Source: Sporobacter termitidis DSM 10068 (GTDB lineage Bacteria; Bacillota; Clostridia; Oscillospirales; Oscillospiraceae). From it: 64,000 nt of DNA. Below are positions 26,524-34,822 of the stretch, piece after piece. Where the stretch lies: the NCBI RefSeq assembly GCF_900130065.1, contig NZ_FQXV01000001.1:453083-517082 (forward strand), in the 5' to 3' direction. The position numbers and the translations under genes were made by a program. The notes beneath the pieces were generated by a model. That model did not search any database. It had not been told where the DNA came from and worked only from the letters and a program-made list of their open reading frames with translations. Numbering within the stretch: position 1 is the stretch's first letter; each line of letters opens with the position of its first letter.

Positions 26524-26684
26524 TTGATACACCCCCGTTCTTGCTTCTTGACGAAACAAGGCCATAATATTGTTTATTTTTAGTCTAAAGAAAACAAAAA
26601 GTCCTGTCAATCTCGATTAAGACCGCCTGTCATAACCATCAGGTAATTGTCGGCGGCGGCCTCTGTTATACCGGACAAGGCGGC

Positions 26685-26720
26685 AAAAAAGCGCCGCACG
26701 GGTTTGCCGTGCGGCGCTTT
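26685..26720 (-). terminator. Terminator of the second LysR gene
   Basis: GCGCCGCACGG / CCGTGCGGCGC stem. On the minus strand it is followed by TTTTTTGCCG. Confidence 0.82.
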
Positions 26721-26726
26721 GCCTTT

Positions 26727-27677
26727 TTATAACATTTCGTCTTTTCCGTGCCCGAAAACGGTCATGCCTTCGGGGTCGTCCGGGATGATATTGATGAAGT
26801 CCTGCGCCTCTTTGGAAAGATCGTCGGTCCGCCAGGCCACCACCAGATACGGGTCGTCCTTTTTCTGCGGCATATCGATGAATTTGATCTCCTCGTGCCC
26901 GGGGACGTTTGGAAAATACCCGCCGACGGTCATGCCCTTTCCCTGCCGGATGGCGCGCATAAGCGACTGGAAGTTCAGCACATACTGCATATCCTTTGGG
27001 ACAATGCCGTATTTTTTCAGTCTGGACAGGCTCCTCTCCCTGTCGCTGATCTCGTCGTCGATGATCAGCGCGTAAAAGTATTCCTTTTCAAAATCTTCTT
27101 TTATGAGCTCGCTGAAGCTGTTATAGACGGCAAACGGGTGCTTTTTTGACATTGCCAGGCACGTCCTGCTCCGGCAGACTCTTTTCGTGGACACGTGAGG
27201 GACGTTGTTGAAGATAAAATCATGCGAAAAGATGATATCCACATCTCCGTAAAGCAGCGCATGCTTCAGGTCCATGAAATCGTACAGGATCTCGCTGAGC
27301 TCGATTTCCGGGTGGCGGGCGGCATAGTCGTCGATGAGCCTTTTGAGCTTGTCGTAATCGTTGCTGGCGTCGTATGTACTGGGGTACCCGATACGGATGA
27401 TCTTGGCTTTTTTCATATCCTTGGCAAGCTGGATGTTCTTGCACATATTGTTATACGGAGTGCGCAACTTTGAATATAAAAACTCTCCCTCTTTTGACAG
27501 CGCCAGGCCCCGGTTGCTCCGCAAAAACAGCTTCATGCCCAGGCCGTCCTCAAGCCGGTGTATCGTTTTGCTCAGGGCTGATTGCGATATGTACATGGCG
27601 TTTGCCGTCTCGGATATATTCAGGTGGTCTGCAACAGCAAAAAATGTCGCCAGCTGCTGAAATGTGATATTATACAC
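26727..27677 (-). CDS. LysR-family regulator (copy 2 of a paralogous pair)
   Basis: This 316-residue LysR protein begins VYNITFQQLATFFAVADHL, with helix-turn-helix residues SQSALSKTIHRLEDGLGMK and the effector-domain signature IGYPSTYDASNDYDKLK shared with the LysR at 19893. GTG 27677 is chosen because GGAGGC lies about 8 nt upstream and because the start then aligns with copy 1. It lies between the two operons and is divergent from the plus-strand QueG-like gene. The 226 nt upstream are the likely control region for both directions. Confidence 0.87.
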   Translation of the reverse strand: MYNITFQQLATFFAVADHLNISETANAMYISQSALSKTIHRLEDGLGMKLFLRSNRGLALSKEGEFLYSKLRTPYNNMCKNIQLAKDMKKAKIIRIGYPSTYDASNDYDKLKRLIDDYAARHPEIELSEILYDFMDLKHALLYGDVDIIFSHDFIFNNVPHVSTKRVCRSRTCLAMSKKHPFAVYNSFSELIKEDFEKEYFYALIIDDEISDRERSLSRLKKYGIVPKDMQYVLNFQSLMRAIRQGKGMTVGGYFPNVPGHEEIKFIDMPQKKDDPYLVVAWRTDDLSKEAQDFINIIPDDPEGMTVFGHGKDEML

Positions 27678-27903
27678 CAAAGCCGCCTCCAAACCCATGA
27701 AATATGTGTAATCTGACAGCGCAGTCTCCTTGAAATATACCATGACGTATGGGTTATTTCAAGCGCAAATATTCATATTGGCTGTACGTGTTGGTTATAT
27801 CAGGGACCCGAAAATCGAATTGTACATGAACCCGCCGGCATTTTATAATAGGAAAAAACTCGGCGGCCGCCGGTATCCGGCGCCGTCACTATGGAGGTAT
27901 CCC

Positions 27904-28866
27904 ATGCACAGAGAGGATTTGCTGAAGCTTACCGCGGAATTCTCTGAAAGCTCCCCCACAAATTACCTGACTCCGGAAGCGGATGACGCGGAAGCGCTGA
28001 ACAAGCTGGCCAGCGGCTTTTTCGCCAACAACTTCGCGCGCAACAATTATCACGGCGGCGACAGCGACGGTACGGCGCTCAACAAAGACAAGGACAGCCG
28101 CTATGTCGGCATGCGCTTTTTCCTGCCCCCGGTCCTCGCCGTTGGCGCGGCCTCGGACGAGGGCTTTAAAAAGCTCCAACGGCCGGAGGTGGTCGGGCCT
28201 CATCACCTGCTGCCGGAGGACTGGCTCCCCGGGGCAAAATCGGTCATCTCGCTGTTTCTCCCCTTTACGGAGCGCGTTATCTCCTCTAACACAGAAAATC
28301 CCGCCGAGCCCTCCTGGGAATGGCTCTTTACCCGGGTGGACGGGCAGCAGCACCTGCTAGCGACCGGCGCGCTCGTCCGTGACGCCCTCATCCGTGAAGG
28401 CTACAGGGCCGTGGTGCCATATATCGACGACAGGTTTCTCATGCGCACATCCCGGGATCAGACAGGCCTGCCGATCCCGGCGTTCTCCAGCAACTGGTCG
28501 GAGCGGCACGTGGGCTTTATCACCGGCCTCGGCACCTTCGGGCGCATGACGAATTTCATCTCAAAGCGCGGCTGCTGCGGCCGCCTGGTCAGCGTTGTGA
28601 CCGATTGGGAGACAACGCCGGATGAAAAGGATTACGAGGGTATCTACGATTACTGCGCCGAATGCGGCGCGTGCTATCCCGCCTGTCCCGGCGGCGCACT
28701 GTCGGCGGACGGCAAGGACATCGACAAGTGCTCGGCCTACCTGCGAAAAATCGGCAGTAAGTTCGCGCCCCGCTACGGCTGCGGCAAATGCCAGTCCGGC
28801 CTGCCCTGCGCCACAAAAAGCCTCGCAAGCCCAAAACGGAATGTCAGATCAAAAATAACGATATAG
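27904..28866 (+). CDS. QueG-like double 4Fe-4S protein (copy 2), function unknown
   Basis: The protein has 320 residues. The N-terminal 210 residues include GAKSVISLFLPFTERV and RHVGFITGLGTFGRM; then a ferredoxin motif CAECGACYPACPGGAL and a second Cys set ending CGKCQSGLPC. It has the same architecture as the protein at 25624 but is only distantly alike. ATG 27904 follows GGAGGT by 5 nt; the longer upstream frame crosses the promoter region. The next gene, a FAD_oxidored protein, starts 10 nt later, so the two probably pair as an electron-transfer unit. Cobalamin binding is possible by family but not shown. Confidence 0.78.
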   Translation: MHREDLLKLTAEFSESSPTNYLTPEADDAEALNKLASGFFANNFARNNYHGGDSDGTALNKDKDSRYVGMRFFLPPVLAVGAASDEGFKKLQRPEVVGPHHLLPEDWLPGAKSVISLFLPFTERVISSNTENPAEPSWEWLFTRVDGQQHLLATGALVRDALIREGYRAVVPYIDDRFLMRTSRDQTGLPIPAFSSNWSERHVGFITGLGTFGRMTNFISKRGCCGRLVSVVTDWETTPDEKDYEGIYDYCAECGACYPACPGGALSADGKDIDKCSAYLRKIGSKFAPRYGCGKCQSGLPCATKSLASPKRNVRSKITI

Positions 28867-28876
28867 GAGCCAGAAC

Positions 28877-30118
28877 ATGAAGCAGTATGTCATAGAGCCT
28901 GAAAGGCAAACGGAAATCGCCCTGTCCTGCGACGTTCTCGTGGCCGGCGCCGGCATCGCCGGGATGGCCGCGGCGATCGCGGCGGCCAGAAACGGCGCCA
29001 GGGTCATCCTGCTGGAGCGGGAATACGGCCTTGGCGGCATGGCGACGCTGGGCCTCGTCACGATATATCTTCCCCTGTGCGACGGTCAGGGGGAGCAGCT
29101 TGTCTTCGGCCTTGGGGAGGAGCTGTTGAAGCTCTCTATCGCCCACGGCGCCGAGGCAGCCTATCCGAAGGCGTGGCTTGAAAATGGGACGCTGGAGGAG
29201 CGTATCCAAAACAGGTATATCACGCAGTTCAACCCTCATCTGTTCGCGCTCCGCGCCGAGCAGGTGATGACGGCGCTCGGGATCACCATCCTGTACGGCT
29301 CGACAGCCGTCGGCGTCGTCAGGGACGGGAGCAAAATCGGCGCGGTGATCATTGAAAACAAGTCTGGCCGCACCGCCATTGCCGTCCGGTCTGTTATCGA
29401 CTGCACGGGAGACGCCGACGTATGCCATCTTTCCGGTGCCCAAACAGTGCTGCACAGCAAGGGGAACGGACTTGCCAACTGGTATTACTACTTCAGCGAG
29501 GGTAAGGTGTCGCTGAAGATGTTCGGTCTGGCGGATATCGCGCCGAGTCAGAAACGGGTCCCCGCCGGCGGCGGCTCCGGCGTTGTGCCGAAGGATACGG
29601 CCATGGTGGAGAGCCTGGACAAGGGGACGCGCTTCTCCGGCGTCGACGGCTTTGAGCTCTCCAGGGTGGTGCTGGCCGGCCACGCAAAAATGTACGAGGA
29701 CATTCTGAAGCACCGGGAAGCCGACCCGGAGTATGTCCCGACCCAGGCCTCCGCTATCCCGCTTGTGAGGATGTCGCGAAGGCTGGCCGGCGCGTATACC
29801 ATGGACGAGTCGGAAAACAAGAAGCATATGGCGGACAGCATCGGTATGACCGGGGACTGGAGAAAGCGCGGACCGGCTTTTGAGCTCCCCTTCGGGACGC
29901 TTTATTGCCGCGAGGTCCCCAACCTTCTGGCCGCCGGCCGGGATATCTCCGTCACCGACGATATGTGGGACATCACACGCGTCATTCCGCCCTGCGCCGT
30001 CACCGGCCAGGCCGCCGGGACAGCCGCGTCCATGAGTGATGATTTCCCGTCGCTTGACGTTGCCGCGCTCCAAAAAAAGCTGACGGACCAAGGCGCGCGG
30101 CTCCACGGAAACTGGTAA
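28877..30118 (+). CDS. FAD-dependent oxidoreductase, FAD_oxidored family (3 of 3)
   Basis: This 413-residue flavoprotein has the FAD motif VAGAGIAGMAAAIAAARNG (about 21-39), ILLEREYGLGGMATLG, and the second motif VIDCTGDADVCHLSGA (about 173-188). The C-terminal NLLAAGRDIS and AVTGQAAGTAASM complete the PF12831 pattern. An AGGAG site precedes the ATG. Together with the QueG-like gene 10 nt upstream it mirrors the QueG-like plus flavoprotein pair of the minus-strand operon. Substrate unknown. Confidence 0.88.
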   Translation: MKQYVIEPERQTEIALSCDVLVAGAGIAGMAAAIAAARNGARVILLEREYGLGGMATLGLVTIYLPLCDGQGEQLVFGLGEELLKLSIAHGAEAAYPKAWLENGTLEERIQNRYITQFNPHLFALRAEQVMTALGITILYGSTAVGVVRDGSKIGAVIIENKSGRTAIAVRSVIDCTGDADVCHLSGAQTVLHSKGNGLANWYYYFSEGKVSLKMFGLADIAPSQKRVPAGGGSGVVPKDTAMVESLDKGTRFSGVDGFELSRVVLAGHAKMYEDILKHREADPEYVPTQASAIPLVRMSRRLAGAYTMDESENKKHMADSIGMTGDWRKRGPAFELPFGTLYCREVPNLLAAGRDISVTDDMWDITRVIPPCAVTGQAAGTAASMSDDFPSLDVAALQKKLTDQGARLHGNW

Positions 30119-30179
30119 CTATTCCCTGCCCCGGCATTTGGTATTCCTGTTGAGCTATGGCGGCAGATATGTTTTGATA

Positions 30180-30209
30180 TTGTACAATCCACAAAAAGCG
30201 ACATATAAT
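30180..30209 (+). promoter_or_regulatory. Candidate promoter of the binding-protein lipoprotein gene
   Basis: TTGTAC (30180-30185), an 18-nt spacer and TATAAT (30204-30209), 70 nt before the start codon. Confidence 0.6.
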
Positions 30210-30278
30210 CTAGATGTGTTTTGTGAACTTCTATAAATCCCAGCCTCTGTACCGCTGAAATTCTGAAAGGAGATAACT

Positions 30279-31448
30279 ATGAAAAAGGCAGCAGCAATCT
30301 TACTCGCTCTCATCTTAGCACTCTCTCTTTTCGCCTGCAGCAGCAGTTCTCCGCAAACAACACCGAGTGCAAGCACATCACCCAGTTCATCCCCCAGCGC
30401 CGAAGCCTCCGCAAGCCCCACAGCTCCCACACAGGGCACCGTCGGCTATTTTGACGACGCCAAGACCAGCGCCGCCAACAGGAAGACTTACAAAATCGGC
30501 TACTTCTATCTGTCGACACTGGCCCTTGAAACAGCGCATTTCGACGCGATGAAAACGATGCAGACCGTACTGAACTTCACCTGCAAGGACTACAGCGCCA
30601 ACAACGATGACGACACCTTCGTGCAGAACCTGGAGGTTGCCTCTCAGGAAGGCTACGACGGCTATGTGATCGAGCCCGATGCCGTCATCTTCCCGCGCAT
30701 CGTCGAGATCATGGCCGAGCTCAAGACGCCGTATGTATTCACGGTCAACGCGTACCGCGATGAAAACGGCTCCAATCAGGTGCCGACGGTCATTCTTGAC
30801 CAGTACAAGAACGGCAACACCCAGGTCCAGTGGTTCTTTGACAACTACAAGACCTATTGGAAAGACGCCAATCCGGCCGATATCGCCCTGCTGACGCTGG
30901 AATACTCCACAAACCCCGACCTTATCGAGCGCATGGACGGCGTCAAGGATAAGTTTAAGGAGCTGTTCCCCGGCAACGAGATCATTATCGGCGACCTGGC
31001 CGGCCTGACGCTGAACGAGCAGAATGCGTTCGACAAGGCCTCCGGGATCCTGTCGGGCAACCCGGATGTGAAGTACTGGTTCATCGACGGCAGCGTTGAA
31101 AACTTCGGACAGGGCGCCACCCGCGCCACCGAGACGCTTGATATGACCGATAAGACCATGATCCTCACCAGCGGCGCCAACATTCTCCCGAAGGAATGGG
31201 ACGCCGGCTACACGGGCAACTGGGTCGCCTCCTATGCTGTGTACAACTATAACTACATCGTCCCCGCCCTGAGCGGCCTGATAGCGCTCATAGACGGCCG
31301 GGCCACGCCGGAGACGCTCTGGCAGGAAAATAAGCAGCCGGGCGATAAAGCCTCCACCTTCTTTGCCGGCGACCAGATGGTCACGGTGGATACATACAAA
31401 ACCGTACAGGACGACATCGCCAAGACATACGGCGTGACGAGCGCGTAA
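30279..31448 (+). CDS. Periplasmic-binding-protein-like lipoprotein
   Basis: This 389-residue exported lipoprotein has a signal sequence ending LSLFACSSS (lipobox Cys about 20), a Ser/Thr/Pro spacer to residue 50, then a type-I periplasmic binding fold. KIGYFYLSTLALETAHFDAM opens the fold; GYDGYVIEPDAV and WFIDGSVENFGQGA are typical of sugar-type binding proteins (Peripla_BP_4). No permease or ATPase gene accompanies it, so it may serve a transporter elsewhere or a sensor. It has its own promoter and is followed by a perfect hairpin and the aconitase X genes. GGAG precedes the ATG. Confidence 0.8.
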   Translation: MKKAAAILLALILALSLFACSSSSPQTTPSASTSPSSSPSAEASASPTAPTQGTVGYFDDAKTSAANRKTYKIGYFYLSTLALETAHFDAMKTMQTVLNFTCKDYSANNDDDTFVQNLEVASQEGYDGYVIEPDAVIFPRIVEIMAELKTPYVFTVNAYRDENGSNQVPTVILDQYKNGNTQVQWFFDNYKTYWKDANPADIALLTLEYSTNPDLIERMDGVKDKFKELFPGNEIIIGDLAGLTLNEQNAFDKASGILSGNPDVKYWFIDGSVENFGQGATRATETLDMTDKTMILTSGANILPKEWDAGYTGNWVASYAVYNYNYIVPALSGLIALIDGRATPETLWQENKQPGDKASTFFAGDQMVTVDTYKTVQDDIAKTYGVTSA

Positions 31449-31486
31449 TCTGCTTGCTAACCTCCCTTTTTATTATATTTGCCGGA

Positions 31487-31516
31487 GCCGAAACCACGCG
31501 TCAGCGTGGTTTCGGC
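31487..31516 (+). other. Perfect 13-bp hairpin between the lipoprotein and aconitase X genes
   Basis: GCCGAAACCACGC and GCGTGGTTTCGGC flank a GTCA loop. No T-run follows, so it is more likely an mRNA-stability or processing hairpin than a terminator. Confidence 0.7.
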
Positions 31517-31540
31517 CCATTAAACGAAAAGAGGAACGCT

Positions 31541-31942
31541 ATGAAGAAAATCAGAATCAAGGGCCGGGGCGAATTCCCCGGGTGCGTGGAAGCGGAAGCC
31601 ATCGTTTCGCGCAAACCGCTGGAGGGGTTTACCAACTGCGATCCCCTGCACGGGTATACGACCGAGCGCAACCATCCGCTGTTCAAGGTGTCTTATACGG
31701 GCAAGGTGCTCGTCTACCCATCCCCCAGAGGCTCAGGCGGCTTTATGATGTACGGCGCCGGGGCCAAGCCGGCGGCGTTCGTCCATACGGAAGGTACGCC
31801 CCTGAGCGTGGCATGCGCGATGGTCGGGCGGATTCCATCCATGACCGACTTTGAAAAAGACCCGATGGATTACATCGCGTCGGGCGACCTCGTACTGGTC
31901 AATGCCGACGAGGGGTATATCGAAATTACGAAGAAGGATTAA
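31541..31942 (+). CDS. Aconitase X swivel-domain subunit (DUF126)
   Basis: This 133-residue small subunit begins MKKIRIKGRGEFPG. GSGGFMMYGAGAKPAA matches the swivel domain with its conserved Ser-rich loop that closes over the substrate, and ITKKD is the C terminus. ATG 31541 (GAGG upstream) is chosen over a longer frame that lies in the hairpin region. It abuts the large subunit without a gap. AcnX enzymes are dehydratases; known members act on cis-3-hydroxy-L-proline (bacteria) or phosphomevalonate (archaea). Confidence 0.88.
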   Translation: MKKIRIKGRGEFPGCVEAEAIVSRKPLEGFTNCDPLHGYTTERNHPLFKVSYTGKVLVYPSPRGSGGFMMYGAGAKPAAFVHTEGTPLSVACAMVGRIPSMTDFEKDPMDYIASGDLVLVNADEGYIEITKKD

Positions 31943-33244
31943 GTGATCGCAATGGTATTTTTGAAGGACGAAGAAAAACGTATCCTCCAGGGCGAGGAAG
32001 GACATGTTGCGCAGCTTTGCATGGAGTTTATCGTGGAAACGGCCAATGTTGCCGGCGCGGAAAAGCTGGTCGACCTTGACGGGACCGGCGACTTTCACAC
32101 GCCCCGGACGGCCATGGTACCCTTTTATGAGTTCCCCTTCGAGGAGCTCAAGGCTCTGGCTGAGAGCGGTGCCACATTCAAAATCCCCACCTTTGCCAAC
32201 AAGTCCCCATTCGGCGAGCTGACGCCGGTGCAGGGCTGGGAGCACTGCCACATGTGCACCTACGGCACAAACTGCCACGATGACCCGGAATTTCACAAAA
32301 AGGCCATGCATGACGATTATTACGCTCTTTACAGAAAAATGGGCATGATGACGACGCACTCCTGCGCGTCGTACCTCACGGCCACCTATCTGCCCACGAT
32401 GGGGCAGCACTGCTCCTGGAACGAGAGCTCTGCCGTTCCCTATTGCAACGCGGTGCTGGGTGCGCGCACGAATATTGACGGCAGCTTTGCCACCTGCTTT
32501 CTGGGCAAGGCGGCATATTACGATATGCACGTCACCGAGAACCGCCATGCCACCATTCTCGTCAAAACCGAGCGGCGCATTCAGTCGGACCTGGAATGGG
32601 ACGTCTTCGGCTTCGCGGTGGGCGAGGAGTGCGGCGTGGCCATTCCCTGCCTCACCGGCACGGCGAAGCCGAACACCACCCAGTTTATGAAGCTGAATTC
32701 CGGCATGAACACCGGCGGCAACGTCCGTATGTACCACATCCCCGGTTCGACGCCGGAGGCGCACACGGTGGAAATGGCGTTCGGGGGCAAAAAGCCAAGG
32801 CGTGAGACCATGATCGGAGAGGCCGAACTGAAAAGGGCATATGAAACGCTGAATTATCACACGGCAGATACCGTGGATTTGGTGTACCTCGGCTGCCCGC
32901 ATCTGAATATCGTCGATCTGATGCTCCTGGCCCGTAAGCTGGAGGGCAAAAAATGCAAGGTCCCGCTCTGGATCATGTCAACTCCCTGGCTGTACAGCGT
33001 CGCCAAGGACTTGGGCTATGTAAAGACGTTTAAGGACGCCGGCGCGTATCTGATGACAGGCACCTGCCTTGCCGCCATGGGCGGCGTGCCGGAAGGTGTG
33101 AAAAATTTGGCGGTGGATTCTGCAAAGCAGTCCTACTATATCACCGGCTGCTACCCGAACGACCCGTTGGGCGTCTGCTACGGCTCCCAGGACGACTGTA
33201 TCGACGCGGCCGTCACAGGGCGCTGGCATGGGGAATGGAAATAA
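31943..33244 (+). CDS. Aconitase X catalytic subunit (DUF521)
   Basis: This 433-residue large subunit has the conserved SCASYLTATYLPTMGQHCSWNESS-like region (residues about 140-163) and NAVLGARTN, the family hallmark. Cysteines in HCHMCTYGTNC and TGTCLAAMGG could hold the iron-sulfur cluster. GTG 31943 directly follows the stop of the small subunit, with AAGAAGGA upstream; ATG 31952 is possible. Co-location with the flavoprotein/QueG-like genes suggests dehydration of a hydroxy acid or hydroxy-imino acid in the same pathway; the substrate cannot be inferred from sequence alone. Confidence 0.88.
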   Translation: MIAMVFLKDEEKRILQGEEGHVAQLCMEFIVETANVAGAEKLVDLDGTGDFHTPRTAMVPFYEFPFEELKALAESGATFKIPTFANKSPFGELTPVQGWEHCHMCTYGTNCHDDPEFHKKAMHDDYYALYRKMGMMTTHSCASYLTATYLPTMGQHCSWNESSAVPYCNAVLGARTNIDGSFATCFLGKAAYYDMHVTENRHATILVKTERRIQSDLEWDVFGFAVGEECGVAIPCLTGTAKPNTTQFMKLNSGMNTGGNVRMYHIPGSTPEAHTVEMAFGGKKPRRETMIGEAELKRAYETLNYHTADTVDLVYLGCPHLNIVDLMLLARKLEGKKCKVPLWIMSTPWLYSVAKDLGYVKTFKDAGAYLMTGTCLAAMGGVPEGVKNLAVDSAKQSYYITGCYPNDPLGVCYGSQDDCIDAAVTGRWHGEWK

Positions 33245-33276
33245 TCGTATCCGGCTGAATAACAAGTCACGAACGA

Positions 33277-33307
33277 AAGGCCATGCGGCTTGCATGGCCT
33301 TTTTTAT
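33277..33307 (+). terminator. Terminator of the aconitase X operon
   Basis: AAGGCCATGC / GCATGGCCTT stem with a GGCTT loop and T-rich tail. Confidence 0.9.
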
Positions 33308-33406
33308 TTACATAATACGGCGTTTTTAATCATATACTGTGACGACATCCTGTTTAAATACCAATGATATCGCCCAATTTTAATCATCGGCTATATGAGG
33401 TTTATG

Positions 33407-34759
33407 ATGAAAAAATGCTTATTCACCGCTTTTTTGATTATTCTTTCCGCTCTGTGCGCCGTTGGCGGGCAGGCTGCAAGTCCCAGCGCAAATGACGTCT
33501 CTCCCGGCAATATCAGCTCGACCTCCTACATACTGATCGATGCCGCCTCGGGCCTGGTCCTGTGCGAGAAAAATGCCGACCGTAAAGCGTATCCGGCCAG
33601 CACCACCAAAATACTCACCGGCGCTCTCGCCCTGGAAAAGGGCGAGCTTGACCAGATGATGACCGCCACCGCGGCGGCGGCGGCGGACATCGGCCCGGAC
33701 GGGATGAATATCGGGCTGAAGTCCGGCGAGAAGCTCAGCATGCAGGACCTCCTGAACGCGACGCTCATATATTCAGCCAACGACGCGGCCAATGTTCTGG
33801 CAGAGAATTTAGCAGCCACAAGGCAGGATTTTATCGATATGATGAACGCCAAAGCCAAAGAGCTGGGTGCCGCCAACACGCATTTTACAAATGCCAGCGG
33901 CATCCACGACGCCGAGCACTATACAACGGCCAGAGACCTGTCTCTTATGGCGCGATACGCCATGACGCTGCCGGAATTCCGCAAGATCGTTACAAAATCG
34001 TCCTACACCATGTCCAAGACCAACGGCCACGAGGCGCGCCAGCTGCGTACGGTGAACAAATTTCTGAAGGAAACGTCGGATTATTTCACCAGGGTCGACG
34101 GCATCAAGTCCGGCTTTACGAGTCCGGCAGGCTGGGACCTGGTTTCGGCGGCATCGAACGACAGCGGCATGCAGCTGATCGCCGTCGTTCTGGGAGATCA
34201 TTCCGAAAAAGAAGTGGATGCCGATTCAAAAGCGCTGCTGGAATTCGGATTTAAAAGTTATTCCGTTCAAACCTTGGCGGACGTGGGACAGTACGTACAA
34301 AATATCAGCATCAGCGGCGCGGAGCCCGATAGCGCCGCAGTGGTCGCGGAAACCAAGCTGTCCGCCGTTTTGCCGAACGATCAGGGCAAGTGGGATATCA
34401 AGAAAAACATTCAGCTGAATTCCGATATCAAGGCTCCCGTTAAAAAGGGCGACGTTTTGGGCACGCTCGATTTTGTCGTGGGCGGCGCTTCGCTGGGCAA
34501 GGTCAATCTGGTATCCGACAGAGATATCGGCGCGAAGGTCGTGGCATATACCACCTTCGGCACCAAAACGGAAAATACCGCGCCAAAGCTCCAGGAAAGC
34601 GTGACGCCGGCACAGCCTTCTGCCGGCAAGGATGTACAGCAGGCGGTCATCTGCGCGCGGACCGGCATCGCCATATTGGTCATTCTCTTCGCTGTGTTGA
34701 TAATCAATCCCGGGAAACGGGCAAAATATCCGAAACGGCGTTATAAGATCAGATACTGA
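33407..34759 (+). CDS. D-alanyl-D-alanine carboxypeptidase (PBP5/DacF type)
   Basis: The enzyme trims pentapeptides of peptidoglycan outside the membrane. The 450-residue protein has a signal peptide (MKKCLFTAFLIILSALCAVG), the catalytic SxxK motif STTK in YPASTTKILTGA, the SxN motif in YSANDAAN and KSG in DGIKSGFTSPAG, then a PBP5-type C-terminal domain. A C-terminal hydrophobic helix (ILVILFAVLII) with a positive tail anchors it. ATG 33407 is 6 nt after GAGG; ATGs at 33395 and 33404 are alternatives. DacF/DacB paralogues in spore formers act on cortex or cell wall; which applies here is open. Confidence 0.92.
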   Translation: MKKCLFTAFLIILSALCAVGGQAASPSANDVSPGNISSTSYILIDAASGLVLCEKNADRKAYPASTTKILTGALALEKGELDQMMTATAAAAADIGPDGMNIGLKSGEKLSMQDLLNATLIYSANDAANVLAENLAATRQDFIDMMNAKAKELGAANTHFTNASGIHDAEHYTTARDLSLMARYAMTLPEFRKIVTKSSYTMSKTNGHEARQLRTVNKFLKETSDYFTRVDGIKSGFTSPAGWDLVSAASNDSGMQLIAVVLGDHSEKEVDADSKALLEFGFKSYSVQTLADVGQYVQNISISGAEPDSAAVVAETKLSAVLPNDQGKWDIKKNIQLNSDIKAPVKKGDVLGTLDFVVGGASLGKVNLVSDRDIGAKVVAYTTFGTKTENTAPKLQESVTPAQPSAGKDVQQAVICARTGIAILVILFAVLIINPGKRAKYPKRRYKIRY

Positions 34760-34782
34760 TACGTCATGCGCCGCCACGCATC

Positions 34783-34818
34783 GGGCCCGGGATCATAAAG
34801 AACCCGGGCCCCTTTTTA
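34783..34818. terminator. Terminator between dac gene and ABC exporter genes
   Basis: GGGCCCGGG / CCCGGGCCC stem followed by CTTTTTATC on the plus strand. It also lies at the end of the convergent ABC gene. Confidence 0.9.
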
Positions 34819-34822
34819 TCGT

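Noticed and set aside
19893-33244. Integrated mobile element carrying the redox cluster
   Set aside because: No integrase, transposase, tRNA attachment duplication or flanking repeat was found, although transfer by other means cannot be excluded.
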